From: CAVVDT01 sp963747005
Lineage (GTDB): Bacteria; Pseudomonadota; Alphaproteobacteria; Rhizobiales; Aestuariivirgaceae
Direction: 5' to 3'
NCBI GenBank assembly: GCA_963747005.1
Contig: CAVVDT010000015.1
Coordinates: 248,001 to 312,000 of the forward strand
Length of the DNA: 64,000 nucleotides
Shown: positions 44,236-52,934 of the stretch, in pieces
Layout: the number at the start of each line of letters is the position of its first letter
Position numbering within the stretch: the first letter of the stretch is position 1
The notes under the pieces: generated by a model
What the model saw: only the letters and a program-made list of their open reading frames with translations
What the model was told of the DNA's origin: nothing
Database searches by the model: none
Made by a program: the position numbers and the translations under genes

Positions 44236-45209
44236 GCCGCGGCCTCGCCGGCCTCGCCCTTGCGCAGTTCGCGCGGCAGCTTGAACGACACATGTTCGTC
44301 GCGCACATGCACCAGTTGCACGTCCACCTCGAAGCGTTGCTTGAGCGCGGCGATGACCTCGTCCACCAGCACTTCCGGTGCCGAGGCCCCGGCGGTGAGG
44401 CCGACCGTGGTGCCGGGCAGGATATGGGTCCAGTCGATCTCGGCAGCGCGCTGCACCAGCATGGATTCCGGGCATCCCGAGGTGCGCGCCACTTCCACCA
44501 GCCGCTGCGAGTTGGAGCTGTTGGGCGCCCCCACCACCAGGATCAGGTCGCAGCGGTCGGCGATCGCCTTGACCGCTTCCTGGCGGTTGGTGGTGGCATA
44601 GCAGATGTCTTCCTTGTGCGGGCCGATGATGTCCGGAAAGCGGTTCTTCAGGGCGGCGATGATGCCTTGCGTATCGTCCACTGAAAGGGTGGTCTGTGTG
44701 ATGTAGGCGAGCCCGGTGTTCTCCGGCGGTGTGAAGGCGAGCGCTTCCTCGTCGGTCTCGACCAGGGTGATGGCGCCTTCCGGCAACTGCCCCATGGTAC
44801 CGATCACTTCCGGGTGGCCGGCATGGCCGATGAGCACGATGTGATGGCCGTCCTGGAAATGCCGGGCAGCTTCCATGTGCACCTTGGAGACCAGCGGGCA
44901 GGTGGCATCGAGGTAAAACATGTTGCGCAGGCGCGCTGCCTGCGGCACCGCCTTGGGCACCCCGTGAGCGGAAAAGATCACCGGCCGGTCGCAATCGGGT
45001 ATCTCGTCGAGTTCCTCCACGAAGATGGCGCCCTTCTTGCGCAGATCGTCCACGACATAGCGGTTGTGGACGATCTCGTGGCGCACATAGACCGGCTGGC
45101 CGTATTTCTCGATGGCCTGTTCGACGATTTCAATGGCCCTGACGACGCCGGCGCAAAAGCCGCGCGGGGCGGAAAGCAGGACCTTGATCTGGGGCTTGGC
45201 GGCGGTCAT
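44232..45209 (-). CDS. ispH: 4-hydroxy-3-methylbut-2-enyl diphosphate reductase
   Basis: 325 residues from ATG 45209. The three [4Fe-4S] cysteines are in PRGFCAGV, DATCPLVSKVH and SGCPESML (one per domain). The substrate residues HEIVHNRYVV, GHAGHPEV, and GAPNSSNS are conserved. It makes IPP and DMAPP in the last step of the MEP isoprenoid pathway. A TTG-overlap couples it to rnhA. Confidence 0.96.
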   Translation of the reverse strand: MTAAKPQIKVLLSAPRGFCAGVVRAIEIVEQAIEKYGQPVYVRHEIVHNRYVVDDLRKKGAIFVEELDEIPDCDRPVIFSAHGVPKAVPQAARLRNMFYLDATCPLVSKVHMEAARHFQDGHHIVLIGHAGHPEVIGTMGQLPEGAITLVETDEEALAFTPPENTGLAYITQTTLSVDDTQGIIAALKNRFPDIIGPHKEDICYATTNRQEAVKAIADRCDLILVVGAPNSSNSQRLVEVARTSGCPESMLVQRAAEIDWTHILPGTTVGLTAGASAPEVLVDEVIAALKQRFEVDVQLVHVRDEHVSFKLPRELRKGEAGEAAA

Positions 45210-45301
45210 GGGCGATGCTTCTTGGAAGGTTCGCGACAGGGCACACATGGGGCGAGGGTGAGGGCAATGTCAAGAACCCCACCGCTCTCCGGCAGCGGCG
45301 C

Positions 45302-45329
45302 TTGACATGCCAAGGCCCATCTGTAGGGT
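45302..45329 (+). promoter_or_regulatory. Sigma-70-type promoter for the glycine cleavage operon
   Basis: TTGACA (45302-45307), 16-base spacer, TAGGGT (45324-45329). Transcription would start near 45336, just before the riboswitch. Confidence 0.6.
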
Positions 45330-45349
45330 GACGATATTCTGCCCGATTC

Positions 45350-45540
45350 AAGCGGAAGAGACCGGGTTCGACCCCGGCGCCGAAGGAGCAACCGCCCCGG
45401 AAACTCTCAGGCAAAAGGACCGCTGGATCGAAACGCTCTGGAGAGCAGTGCCGCTAAAGGCACTCACCGAAGGGGGTAAGTCCGACCGCAAGTTCCGGCC
45501 GGGCGAAATCTCTCAGGTCGTCTGACAGAGGGGGCCGGTC
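45350..45540 (+). ncRNA. Tandem glycine riboswitch (gcvT motif)
   Basis: Two glycine aptamers in tandem. The first (about 45350-45426) contains GCCGAAGGAGCAACCGCCCC followed by AAACTCTCAGGCAAAAGGAC. The second (about 45428-45540) contains CACCGAAGGGGGTAAG and GAAATCTCTCAGGTCG. Conserved CCGAAGG and CTCAGG strings occur in each copy. It sits between a promoter and gcvT, 36 bases before the ATG, so it turns on the gcv operon when glycine is plentiful. No terminator hairpin is obvious, so control may be translational. Confidence 0.9.
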
Positions 45541-45575
45541 CGGCCATTGCCCGGAGCGCGCGACCTTTGCCATGA

Positions 45576-46751
45576 ATGAACCTTGAGAGGCTTCGAGATA
45601 TCTTGACCGACAGCGCTCCTTCCCAGTTGCACAAGACCCCGCTGCATGCCCTGCATGTGGCCCTGGGTGCCCGCATGGTGCCATTTGCCGGCTATGACAT
45701 GCCGGTGCAATACCCGACCGGCATCATCGCCGAGCACACCCACACCCGCAACGCCGCCGGCTTGTTCGATGTCTCCCACATGGGCCAGGGCTGGCTCATC
45801 GGCCCCGATCACCAAACGACCGCGCGGGCGCTCGAAACCCTGGTGCCGGCCGACATGCTGGCGCTCGAAGTCGGCCAGCAGCGCTATTCCCAGCTTCTCA
45901 ACGATGAGGGCGGCACCATCGACGACCTCATGGTCTCGCGCTCGGCCCTGCCAGGGACCGAGGGGCGCCTCTATCTCATCGTCAACGCCTCGCGCAAGGC
46001 AGTGGATTTTGCCCATTTGCGCAGCCGGCTGCCGGCCGGCATCAGCATCGCCGAGCGGCCTGAATGGGCGCTGCTCGCCTTGCAGGGACCCAAGGCGGCA
46101 GGCGTGCTGGAGCGCCTCCTGCCGGGTGTTGCGGGGCTTTCGTTCATGACCGGCTCCCCCTTCAGACTCACTGTCGCCGGACTGACCGGCAGCGTCTACG
46201 TCACGCGCTCCGGCTATACCGGCGAGGACGGCTTCGAGATCACCGTTTCCAATGCCGATGCCGCGGCCTTGTGGACGGCGCTGATCGATGCGCCCGAGGT
46301 TCTGCCCATCGGCCTTGGCGCTCGCGATTCGTTGCGCCTCGAGGCTGGGCTATGCCTTTATGGCCACGAACTCGACGAGACCGTGTCGCCGGTAGAGGCC
46401 GGTCTGGTGTGGTCGATGCAGAAGCGCCGGCGCCTGGAGGGGGGGTTTCCAGGGGCAGCGCGCATCCAGCGCGAGCTGGCCGAAGGGCCCTCGCGCATCC
46501 GCGTCGGCATCCGTCCCGAGGGCCGCGCACCGGCCCGCGAGGGCACCGAGATCCTGTCGGATGGCGGCAAGTCCATCGGTGTTCTGACCTCCGGCGGCTT
46601 TGGCCCGACCATCGGCGGTCCGGTGGCCATGGGCTTCGTCGATCCTGCCTTCAAGGCCCCCGGCACGCCGCTCGCCCTGATGGTGCGCGGCAAGCCAATC
46701 GCCGCGCGCGTGGCGGCCCTGCCGTTCGTGCCCAACGGCTACAAGCGCTAG
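45576..46751 (+). CDS. gcvT: Aminomethyltransferase (glycine cleavage T protein)
   Basis: 391 residues. Transfers the methylene group from the lipoyl arm of GcvH to tetrahydrofolate. Recognisable segments: VPFAGYDMPVQY, LFDVSHMGQ, the folate-contacting SGYTGEDGFEI and ARDSLRLEAG. ATG 45576 lacks a strong ribosome site; an in-frame TTG at 45603 is an alternative. It heads the riboswitch-controlled gcvT-gcvH-gcvP operon. Confidence 0.94.
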   Translation: MNLERLRDILTDSAPSQLHKTPLHALHVALGARMVPFAGYDMPVQYPTGIIAEHTHTRNAAGLFDVSHMGQGWLIGPDHQTTARALETLVPADMLALEVGQQRYSQLLNDEGGTIDDLMVSRSALPGTEGRLYLIVNASRKAVDFAHLRSRLPAGISIAERPEWALLALQGPKAAGVLERLLPGVAGLSFMTGSPFRLTVAGLTGSVYVTRSGYTGEDGFEITVSNADAAALWTALIDAPEVLPIGLGARDSLRLEAGLCLYGHELDETVSPVEAGLVWSMQKRRRLEGGFPGAARIQRELAEGPSRIRVGIRPEGRAPAREGTEILSDGGKSIGVLTSGGFGPTIGGPVAMGFVDPAFKAPGTPLALMVRGKPIAARVAALPFVPNGYKR

Positions 46752-46780
46752 AGAAAATCAATCAGCAAGAGGAACGGCCC

Positions 46781-47155
46781 ATGAGCGTTTTCTTCACCAA
46801 GGACCACGAGTGGATCAGCGTCGATGGCGACAAGGCCACCGTCGGCATCACCAGCTTCGCCCAGGAGCAGCTCGGCGATGTGGTATTCATCGAACTGCCG
46901 GCGGTCGGCAACAGTCTCGACAAGGGCGCCGAGGCGGCGGTGGTCGAATTGGTGAAGGCGGCGAGCGAAGTCTACGCCCCCGTTTCCGGTGAGGTGATCG
47001 AGGTCAATTCGGCGCTGGAAGCCGAACCCGGCAAGGTCAACGAGGACGCCGAGGGCGCCGGCTGGTTCCTCAAGCTGAAGCTGTCCGACAAGTCCCAGCT
47101 CGACGGGCTCATGGACGCCGAGGCCTACAAGAAATTCGTCGCCGAACAGCACTAA
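46781..47155 (+). CDS. gcvH: Glycine cleavage H protein
   Basis: 124 residues from ATG 46781 with AAGAGG upstream. The lipoylated lysine is K59 in VELVKAASEVYAP. It shuttles the aminomethyl group between P, T and L proteins. It lies between gcvT and gcvP. Confidence 0.96.
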   Translation: MSVFFTKDHEWISVDGDKATVGITSFAQEQLGDVVFIELPAVGNSLDKGAEAAVVELVKAASEVYAPVSGEVIEVNSALEAEPGKVNEDAEGAGWFLKLKLSDKSQLDGLMDAEAYKKFVAEQH

Positions 47156-47174
47156 CCGAAGAAGGGCAAAACCC

Positions 47175-50081
47175 ATGAGTGCGCCGCGCCTTCGCCTGAC
47201 CGACCTGCAGTCGGGAGCCAACTTCATCCATCGCCATATCGGTCCGCGTAACGGCGAAATCGCCACGATGCTGGAGGCCGTCGGCGCCACCTCGCTGGAT
47301 GATCTCGTCGACCGTGCCGTGCCGAAATCCATCCGGACCGAAGCTCCGCTCGAGTTGCCCGAGGCGCTGAGCGAGCGCAACGCCCTTTCCGACCTGAGGC
47401 GCATGGCCGGGCGCAACCACGTCTTCACCGCCATGATCGGCATGGGCTATTATGGCTGCGTGACGCCCAAGGTGATCTTGCGCAACGTGCTGGAAAATCC
47501 TGGCTGGTACACCGCCTACACCCCCTATCAGGCCGAGGTCAGCCAGGGACGGCTGGAAGCGCTCCTCAACTATCAGCAGATGGTCTGCGACCTGACCGGC
47601 TTGCCGCTCGCCAATGCTTCGCTCCTCGATGAGGGCACCGCTGCGGCCGAGGCCATGGCCATGGCCCACCGCCTGTCGAGGTCGAAGGCCGAAGGCTTCT
47701 TCGTCGACGCCGACACCCATCCCCAGACCATCAAGGTGATCGAGACCCGCGCCGCCAATTTCGGTTTTGAGGTGATCGTCGGCGATCCGGCGAAAGACCT
47801 CGACCCCGCTAGGGTCTTCGCTGCCCTCATCTCCTATCCCGGTTCATCGGGCGCCATCCGCGATCATCGCTCGACCATCGCTTCGCTGCATCACGCCGGC
47901 GCCCTGGCCATCATGGCGACCGATCTTCTGGCACTCACCCTCATCACCCCGCCGGGTGAACTGGGGGCCGATATAGCGATCGGCTCGTCGCAGCGGTTTG
48001 GCGTCCCCATGGGCTATGGCGGCCCGCACGCCGCCTTCTTTGCCACCCGTGACGAATTCAAGCGCTCCATTCCGGGCCGCATCATCGGCGTCTCGGTCGA
48101 TGCCCAGGGCCATCCCGCCCTGCGCATGGCCTTGCAGACCCGCGAGCAGCACATTCGCCGCGAAAAGGCGACCTCCAACATCTGCACCGCCCAGGTCCTC
48201 TTGGCGGTGATCGCCGGCATGTTTGCCGTCTATCATGGGCCCGAGGGCATCGCCAAGATCGCCGCGCGCGTGCATCGCTTTGCCGGCATCTGTGCCCACG
48301 CCATCGCCTCTTACGGCTATCAGGTCGATACGCCTGCCTTCTTCGACACCATCACGGTGAAGACGCCGGGCCGCGCCCGCGCCATCGCCGCAAGAGCCCG
48401 CGAACAGCAGATCAACCTGCGCATCGTCGATGCCGATCATCTTGGCATCTCGGTGGACGAGACCACCCGGCGCTCGGAGGTGGAGCGCTTGCTGCAGTGC
48501 TTCAAGACGGGAGCATTGAAGGGCACCAGCCTCGATGAGATCGACGAGGGCGTGGTGGAATGCATCCCCGATGCCTTGTGCCGTTCTTCGGATTTCCTCA
48601 CCCATCCGGTGTTCTCGCTCTACCGCAGCGAGACCGAGATGCTGCGCTATCTGCGGCGTCTGCAGGAAAAAGACATCGCGCTGGACCGCGCCATGATCCC
48701 CTTGGGCTCATGCACCATGAAGCTCAACGCCACCACCGAGATGATCCCCATAACGCAGCGCGAATTCGCCCAGATGCACCCCTTCGTGCCGCTGGAACAG
48801 GCGCAAGGCTACCAGCAGCTTTTCGAGGAACTGGAGGCGATGCTGTGCGCCATCACCGGCTTCGATGCGGTGTCGCTGCAACCCAACGCCGGCTCGCAGG
48901 GCGAATATACCGGCCTGCTCACCATCCGCGCCTTCCATGCCTCGCGCGGCGACAGTCATCGTAATGTCTGCCTCATTCCCGTCTCCGCCCACGGCACCAA
49001 TCCGGCCTCGGCCGTCATGGCGGGGCTTGAGGTGGTGGTGGTCAACTGCGATACCCAGGGCAATGTCGATGTGGCCGATCTCAAGGCCAAGGCGGCCCGG
49101 CATGCCGAGCGGCTGGCGGCGCTGATGATCACCTATCCCTCGACCCATGGCGTCTTCGAAGTGGCCATCAAGGATATCTGTTCCATCATCCATGCATCAG
49201 GCGGCCAGGTCTATCTCGACGGCGCCAACCTCAATGCCCTGGTGGGCCTCGTCAGGCCGGCCGAGATCGGCGCCGATGTCTGCCACATGAACCTGCACAA
49301 GACCTTCTGCATTCCCCATGGCGGCGGTGGCCCCGGCGTTGGCCCCATCGGCGTGAAGGCGCATCTGGCGCGCTTCCTGCCCGGCCATGCGGTGATCGAC
49401 GGTGTCAATCCGGCCGCCGGTCGCAACCATACCATCGGCCAGGTCTCGGCCGCCCCGTGGGGCTCGGCCTCCATTCTGCCGATCTCCTGGGCCTATATCG
49501 CCATGATGGGCGCTGCCGGCCTGAAGCAGGCGACCCAGGTCGCCATCCTCAACGCCAATTATATCGCGCAGCGCCTCAAGGCCTATTACCCCATCGTCTA
49601 CACCGGTCCCGGCGGGTTCGTGGCACATGAGTGCATCATCGATCTGCGCGGCATCAAGGAAGCTTCCGGCATCAGTGTTGATGATGTGGCCAAGCGGCTG
49701 GTCGACTACGGCTTCCATGCCCCCACCATGTCGTGGCCGGTCCATGACACGCTGATGGTGGAGCCCACCGAATCGGAAGGAAAGCGCGAGCTCGATCGCT
49801 TCTGTGACGCCATGATCGCCATCCGCGCCGAGATCGCCGAGGTTGAAGAGGGCAAGGCCGACAAGGCCGACAACCTTTTGGTCAACGCCCCCCACACCCA
49901 GAAGCTGCTGATCGCCGACTGGCAGAAGCCCTATAGCCGCGAGCGCGCCTTCTTCCCGTTGAAGGGCCAGAGCGAGGACAAGTACTGGCCCCCGGTCGGC
50001 CGCGTCGACAACGTTTACGGCGACCGTCACGTGGTCTGCACCTGCCCGCCGCTGGAAGCCTATCAGGAAGCCGCGGAGTAG
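47175..50081 (+). CDS. gcvP: Glycine dehydrogenase (P protein), single-chain form
   Basis: 968 residues, so the P1 and P2 halves are fused, unlike the split form of many Gram-positive bacteria. It decarboxylates glycine and loads GcvH. The PLP lysine is in HMNLHKTFCIPHGGGG in the C-terminal half. The opening FIHRHIGP and the MIGMGYYG block are typical. It starts 19 bases after gcvH. Confidence 0.97.
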   Translation: MSAPRLRLTDLQSGANFIHRHIGPRNGEIATMLEAVGATSLDDLVDRAVPKSIRTEAPLELPEALSERNALSDLRRMAGRNHVFTAMIGMGYYGCVTPKVILRNVLENPGWYTAYTPYQAEVSQGRLEALLNYQQMVCDLTGLPLANASLLDEGTAAAEAMAMAHRLSRSKAEGFFVDADTHPQTIKVIETRAANFGFEVIVGDPAKDLDPARVFAALISYPGSSGAIRDHRSTIASLHHAGALAIMATDLLALTLITPPGELGADIAIGSSQRFGVPMGYGGPHAAFFATRDEFKRSIPGRIIGVSVDAQGHPALRMALQTREQHIRREKATSNICTAQVLLAVIAGMFAVYHGPEGIAKIAARVHRFAGICAHAIASYGYQVDTPAFFDTITVKTPGRARAIAARAREQQINLRIVDADHLGISVDETTRRSEVERLLQCFKTGALKGTSLDEIDEGVVECIPDALCRSSDFLTHPVFSLYRSETEMLRYLRRLQEKDIALDRAMIPLGSCTMKLNATTEMIPITQREFAQMHPFVPLEQAQGYQQLFEELEAMLCAITGFDAVSLQPNAGSQGEYTGLLTIRAFHASRGDSHRNVCLIPVSAHGTNPASAVMAGLEVVVVNCDTQGNVDVADLKAKAARHAERLAALMITYPSTHGVFEVAIKDICSIIHASGGQVYLDGANLNALVGLVRPAEIGADVCHMNLHKTFCIPHGGGGPGVGPIGVKAHLARFLPGHAVIDGVNPAAGRNHTIGQVSAAPWGSASILPISWAYIAMMGAAGLKQATQVAILNANYIAQRLKAYYPIVYTGPGGFVAHECIIDLRGIKEASGISVDDVAKRLVDYGFHAPTMSWPVHDTLMVEPTESEGKRELDRFCDAMIAIRAEIAEVEEGKADKADNLLVNAPHTQKLLIADWQKPYSRERAFFPLKGQSEDKYWPPVGRVDNVYGDRHVVCTCPPLEAYQEAAE

Positions 50082-50160
50082 GTGCGTCACCAACCGATCG
50101 CAAGAGAATGGCCGGGTCGATGCCCGGTCGTCACAGACAAACAGGAGTTGGGAAAACCGC

Positions 50161-50646
50161 TCAGTTGAGCTGCGACTTGACGCTGGAAATCGAGGCGTCC
50201 ACCAGCTTGGTGGCCTTTTCGCCCTTCACTTCGGACGCGATGATCCGGGCGGCCGCGGCGACCGCCAGGTCGCTGGCGGCGGCGCGCACGTCCTTCATGG
50301 CCTGGGCTTCGGCCTGAGCGATCTTCTGTTCGGCATTGGCGGTACGGCGCTCCACCATTTCGGCCATCTTGCGCCGCGTCTCGACAGCATAGGCCTCGGC
50401 CTCGGTCTTGGCCTGGGCGACGATGTCGGCGGCGACCGTTTCGGCTTCCTCGCGCTTGCGCTCGTATTCGGCAAGCAGCGCCTGGGCTTCCTCGCGCAGC
50501 TTTTGCGCCTCGGCCAGTTCCCTGGAGATGCGCTCGGCGCGCTCATCGAGCGCCTTGCCCATCATGCCGGGGACACCCATGTAGACAAGCACCCCCACGA
50601 AGATGAAGAAGCTGACGGCGACCCAGAATTCAGGTTCGGAAATCAT
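50161..50646 (-). CDS. atpF: ATP synthase subunit b
   Basis: 161 residues from ATG 50646. One N-terminal transmembrane helix (about 8-25, in FWVAVSFFIFVGVLVY), then a long Ala/Glu/Arg-rich coiled coil forming the peripheral stalk. Overlap with other atp genes and the pair with b' mark it as the b subunit. It is the last gene of the Fo operon here. Confidence 0.92.
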   Translation of the reverse strand: MISEPEFWVAVSFFIFVGVLVYMGVPGMMGKALDERAERISRELAEAQKLREEAQALLAEYERKREEAETVAADIVAQAKTEAEAYAVETRRKMAEMVERRTANAEQKIAQAEAQAMKDVRAAASDLAVAAAARIIASEVKGEKATKLVDASISSVKSQLN

Positions 50647-50659
50647 CGCGTGCCCGTCC

Positions 50660-51217
50660 TCATTTGCCGCCGGCGCCGGCGACGGCCTTGGCGATATCGG
50701 CTTTGCTGACCTTGAGGCCGGCAAGCTGGGCGACGATCTCGCCGGCCACTCCGGCGGCCACGTCGCCGACCTGGCCGAGCGCCTTGTCGCGAGCGGCCTG
50801 GATGGCCTTTTCCGCCTTTGCCACCTTGGCGGCAATCTCCTTGTCGAGCTCGCCGCGCTCGGCATCGATCTCGGCGGTGAGCGCATTGCGCCGCTCCTGC
50901 ACGATGCCGTGGGCCTTGGCGCGGGCCTCGGCCAGTTCGCTCTCATAGGTGGCGATGGCGCGTTCGGTATCGTCCTTCAGTTCCTGCGCCCGGTCGAGAT
51001 CGGACGCGATGCGCCCGCGTCTTTCCTCGATCATCCCGCCGATGCGCGGCAGCGCCACCCGCATCATGAGCTGATAGAGCAGGAAGAAGATGATCAGCAG
51101 CCAGAAAAGCTGTGAGGGGTAGGAGTGGAAGTTGAGCTGCGGCATGCCCTCCTTGGGCGCCGCCACAGCAGGCGTCGCGAGGACGAGAGACAGCGCAAGT
51201 AATCTGAGCCGTAGCAT
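50660..51217 (-). CDS. atpG: ATP synthase subunit b'
   Basis: 185 residues. A signal-like N-terminus is followed by the transmembrane helix LFWLLIIFFLLYQLMM (about 37-53) and a long amphipathic stalk. Alphaproteobacteria encode b and b' as a heterodimer, which this pair shows. Symbol follows the older naming of b'. Confidence 0.9.
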   Translation of the reverse strand: MLRLRLLALSLVLATPAVAAPKEGMPQLNFHSYPSQLFWLLIIFFLLYQLMMRVALPRIGGMIEERRGRIASDLDRAQELKDDTERAIATYESELAEARAKAHGIVQERRNALTAEIDAERGELDKEIAAKVAKAEKAIQAARDKALGQVGDVAAGVAGEIVAQLAGLKVSKADIAKAVAGAGGK

Positions 51218-51291
51218 GCCGGGTTCCCGTTGTTGGCGATGTGCCGATCTGTTTGCGTTTCACCGGCGATGAGGCCGGAGAAGCCGCCAGA

Positions 51292-51519
51292 TCAGAACAC
51301 GAACAGGATGATCAGCGCCACCACCAGGCCGAACAGGCCGGTGGCCTCGGCAAGGGCGAAGCCAAGAAGCAGGTTCGGGAACTGGCTCTGGGCGGCCGCC
51401 GGATTGCGCAGCGCGCCGGAGAGATAGTTGCCGAAGATCAGGCCGATGCCGATACCGGCGCCGGCGAGAGCGATGGCGGCAAGGCCGGCACCGATCAATT
51501 TTGCAGCTTCTGCGTCCAT
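51292..51519 (-). CDS. atpE: ATP synthase subunit c
   Basis: 75 residues. Two membrane helices with a Gly/Ala-rich first helix (AGAGIGIGLIFG) and the proton-binding carboxylate Glu in FALAEATGLFGL of the second. The c ring carries protons through Fo. The sequence lacks the sodium-binding signature of sodium enzymes. Confidence 0.95.
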   Translation of the reverse strand: MDAEAAKLIGAGLAAIALAGAGIGIGLIFGNYLSGALRNPAAAQSQFPNLLLGFALAEATGLFGLVVALIILFVF

Positions 51520-51575
51520 GAGATCGAACTCCTTTTTGGGGTTGAATTGACTTGATTGGGCCTTTGCCTGACGCC

Positions 51576-52352
51576 TCAATGATGCATGTTGAGGGCGTCG
51601 TTGAGATAGATGCAGGTGAGCACCACGAAGACATAGGCCTGCAGGAAGGCAACCAGCGTTTCCAGCCCGTTCAGCGCCACCATCATGGCGAGCGGCGCCC
51701 AGCCGCCGAGAAGCCCCATGCCCACCACGAAGCCGCCGAACACCTTGAGCATGGTGTGTCCGGCCATCATGTTGGCGAACAGACGCACCGAAAGGCTCAT
51801 CGGCCGGGTGAAGTAGGAGATGATCTCGATCACCACCAGGAGCGGCAACAGGAATGCCGGCACGCCCGACGGCACGAACAGCTTCAGATAGCCGGTGCCG
51901 TGGGTAATGAAGCCCACCACGGTGGCGCCGACGAACACCACCGCCGCCAGCGCGAAGGTGATGATGATGTGGCTGGTGACGGTGAAGGAATAAGGCGCCA
52001 TGCCCAGCATGTTGCTCGCCAGGACGAACATGAACAGCGTGAACACGAAGGGAAAGTAACCGCGGCCGGAATTGCCGAGGACGTCGCGCATCATCCCGGA
52101 GATGAATTCGTAGGCGAGTTCGCCCACCGACTGCAGCCTCCCCGGCACCAGCCGGTTGGGCCCGCTCAGCAGTACCAGCGCCACCAGCGCCAGGCCAATC
52201 ACCATCCACAGGCTGGAATTGGTGAACGACAGATCGAGGTTGCCTATCCGGATGGGGATGATCGGCTGCACCACGAACTGGTGCATTGGATCGATGCTGA
52301 GGCCACCCGCGGCATGCTCGGCCGTCGCTGTTGTTGCGGTGGTGGTCGCCAC
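51576..52352 (-). CDS. atpB: ATP synthase subunit a
   Basis: 258 residues with about five to six helices. The essential arginine is in MSLSVRLFANMMAGH. It forms the proton half-channels against the c ring. The poly-Ala/Thr N-terminus is variable. It follows atpI and precedes atpE. Confidence 0.95.
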   Translation of the reverse strand: MATTTATTATAEHAAGGLSIDPMHQFVVQPIIPIRIGNLDLSFTNSSLWMVIGLALVALVLLSGPNRLVPGRLQSVGELAYEFISGMMRDVLGNSGRGYFPFVFTLFMFVLASNMLGMAPYSFTVTSHIIITFALAAVVFVGATVVGFITHGTGYLKLFVPSGVPAFLLPLLVVIEIISYFTRPMSLSVRLFANMMAGHTMLKVFGGFVVGMGLLGGWAPLAMMVALNGLETLVAFLQAYVFVVLTCIYLNDALNMHH

Positions 52353-52390
52353 TTTGTCCCGTCCCCTCTCAAACCGGCGCCTCAGGCGCC

Positions 52391-52753
52391 TCAGTCATCG
52401 TCATCGTCGCTGACACCGGGCACGTTATCGGCCCTGGTCTCTTCCAGATAGCGCCGGGCCTCGGCCGACTGCGCGGCCCGTATGACATTCAGAATCCCCG
52501 CCGCCATGCCGATGGGTGTGAAGATCAGCAACAACCATGGCGAGGTACCGAGTAGTTTGTCCAGCCCCCAGCCAATAAAAAAACCCGCCAGAACCCCGAC
52601 CACCAGATCGCTGACCAGCCGGAATCCGAAGCCGTACGCAGAACTCTGGCCCCCCGTCTTGCTGTCACGCGCCTCGATTGAGGACCTTGCGTTGGCAAGA
52701 CGTTTCTGGAAGCCTTTCAGTCGATCGGACGAAAGACGCTTGTCGTCGTCCAT
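52391..52753 (-). CDS. AtpI/AtpZ-like accessory protein of ATP synthase
   Basis: 120 residues. Two short helices (about 50-70 and 78-100, the second containing LGTSPWLLLIFTPIGMAAG) are flanked by a charged N-terminus and an acidic tail. AtpI/AtpZ proteins help c-ring assembly or magnesium handling. First gene of the Fo operon. Confidence 0.88.
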   Translation of the reverse strand: MDDDKRLSSDRLKGFQKRLANARSSIEARDSKTGGQSSAYGFGFRLVSDLVVGVLAGFFIGWGLDKLLGTSPWLLLIFTPIGMAAGILNVIRAAQSAEARRYLEETRADNVPGVSDDDDD

Positions 52754-52812
52754 GGGTGGCCTCGAAACAACACCTCAACGGGCCTCGCCGGAGCCCCCGC
52801 GAAGTCGGCGCC

Positions 52813-52841
52813 AAAATAGATACGCCTCGGTCCCCTGTCAA
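52813..52841 (-). promoter_or_regulatory. Consensus sigma-70 promoter of the ATP synthase Fo operon
   Basis: Reverse strand: TTGACA (52841-52836), 17-base spacer, TATTTT (52818-52813). Start near 52806, about 50 bases before the atpI ATG. Confidence 0.8.
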
Positions 52842-52934
52842 GGTGCGAAAACGATATTTAATGCCTTGATATTGTTCTGATTTTTCAATCAGCACGACTC
52901 CACGGCAATTTGTCGGGCAGGCCCTGACCAGCCT

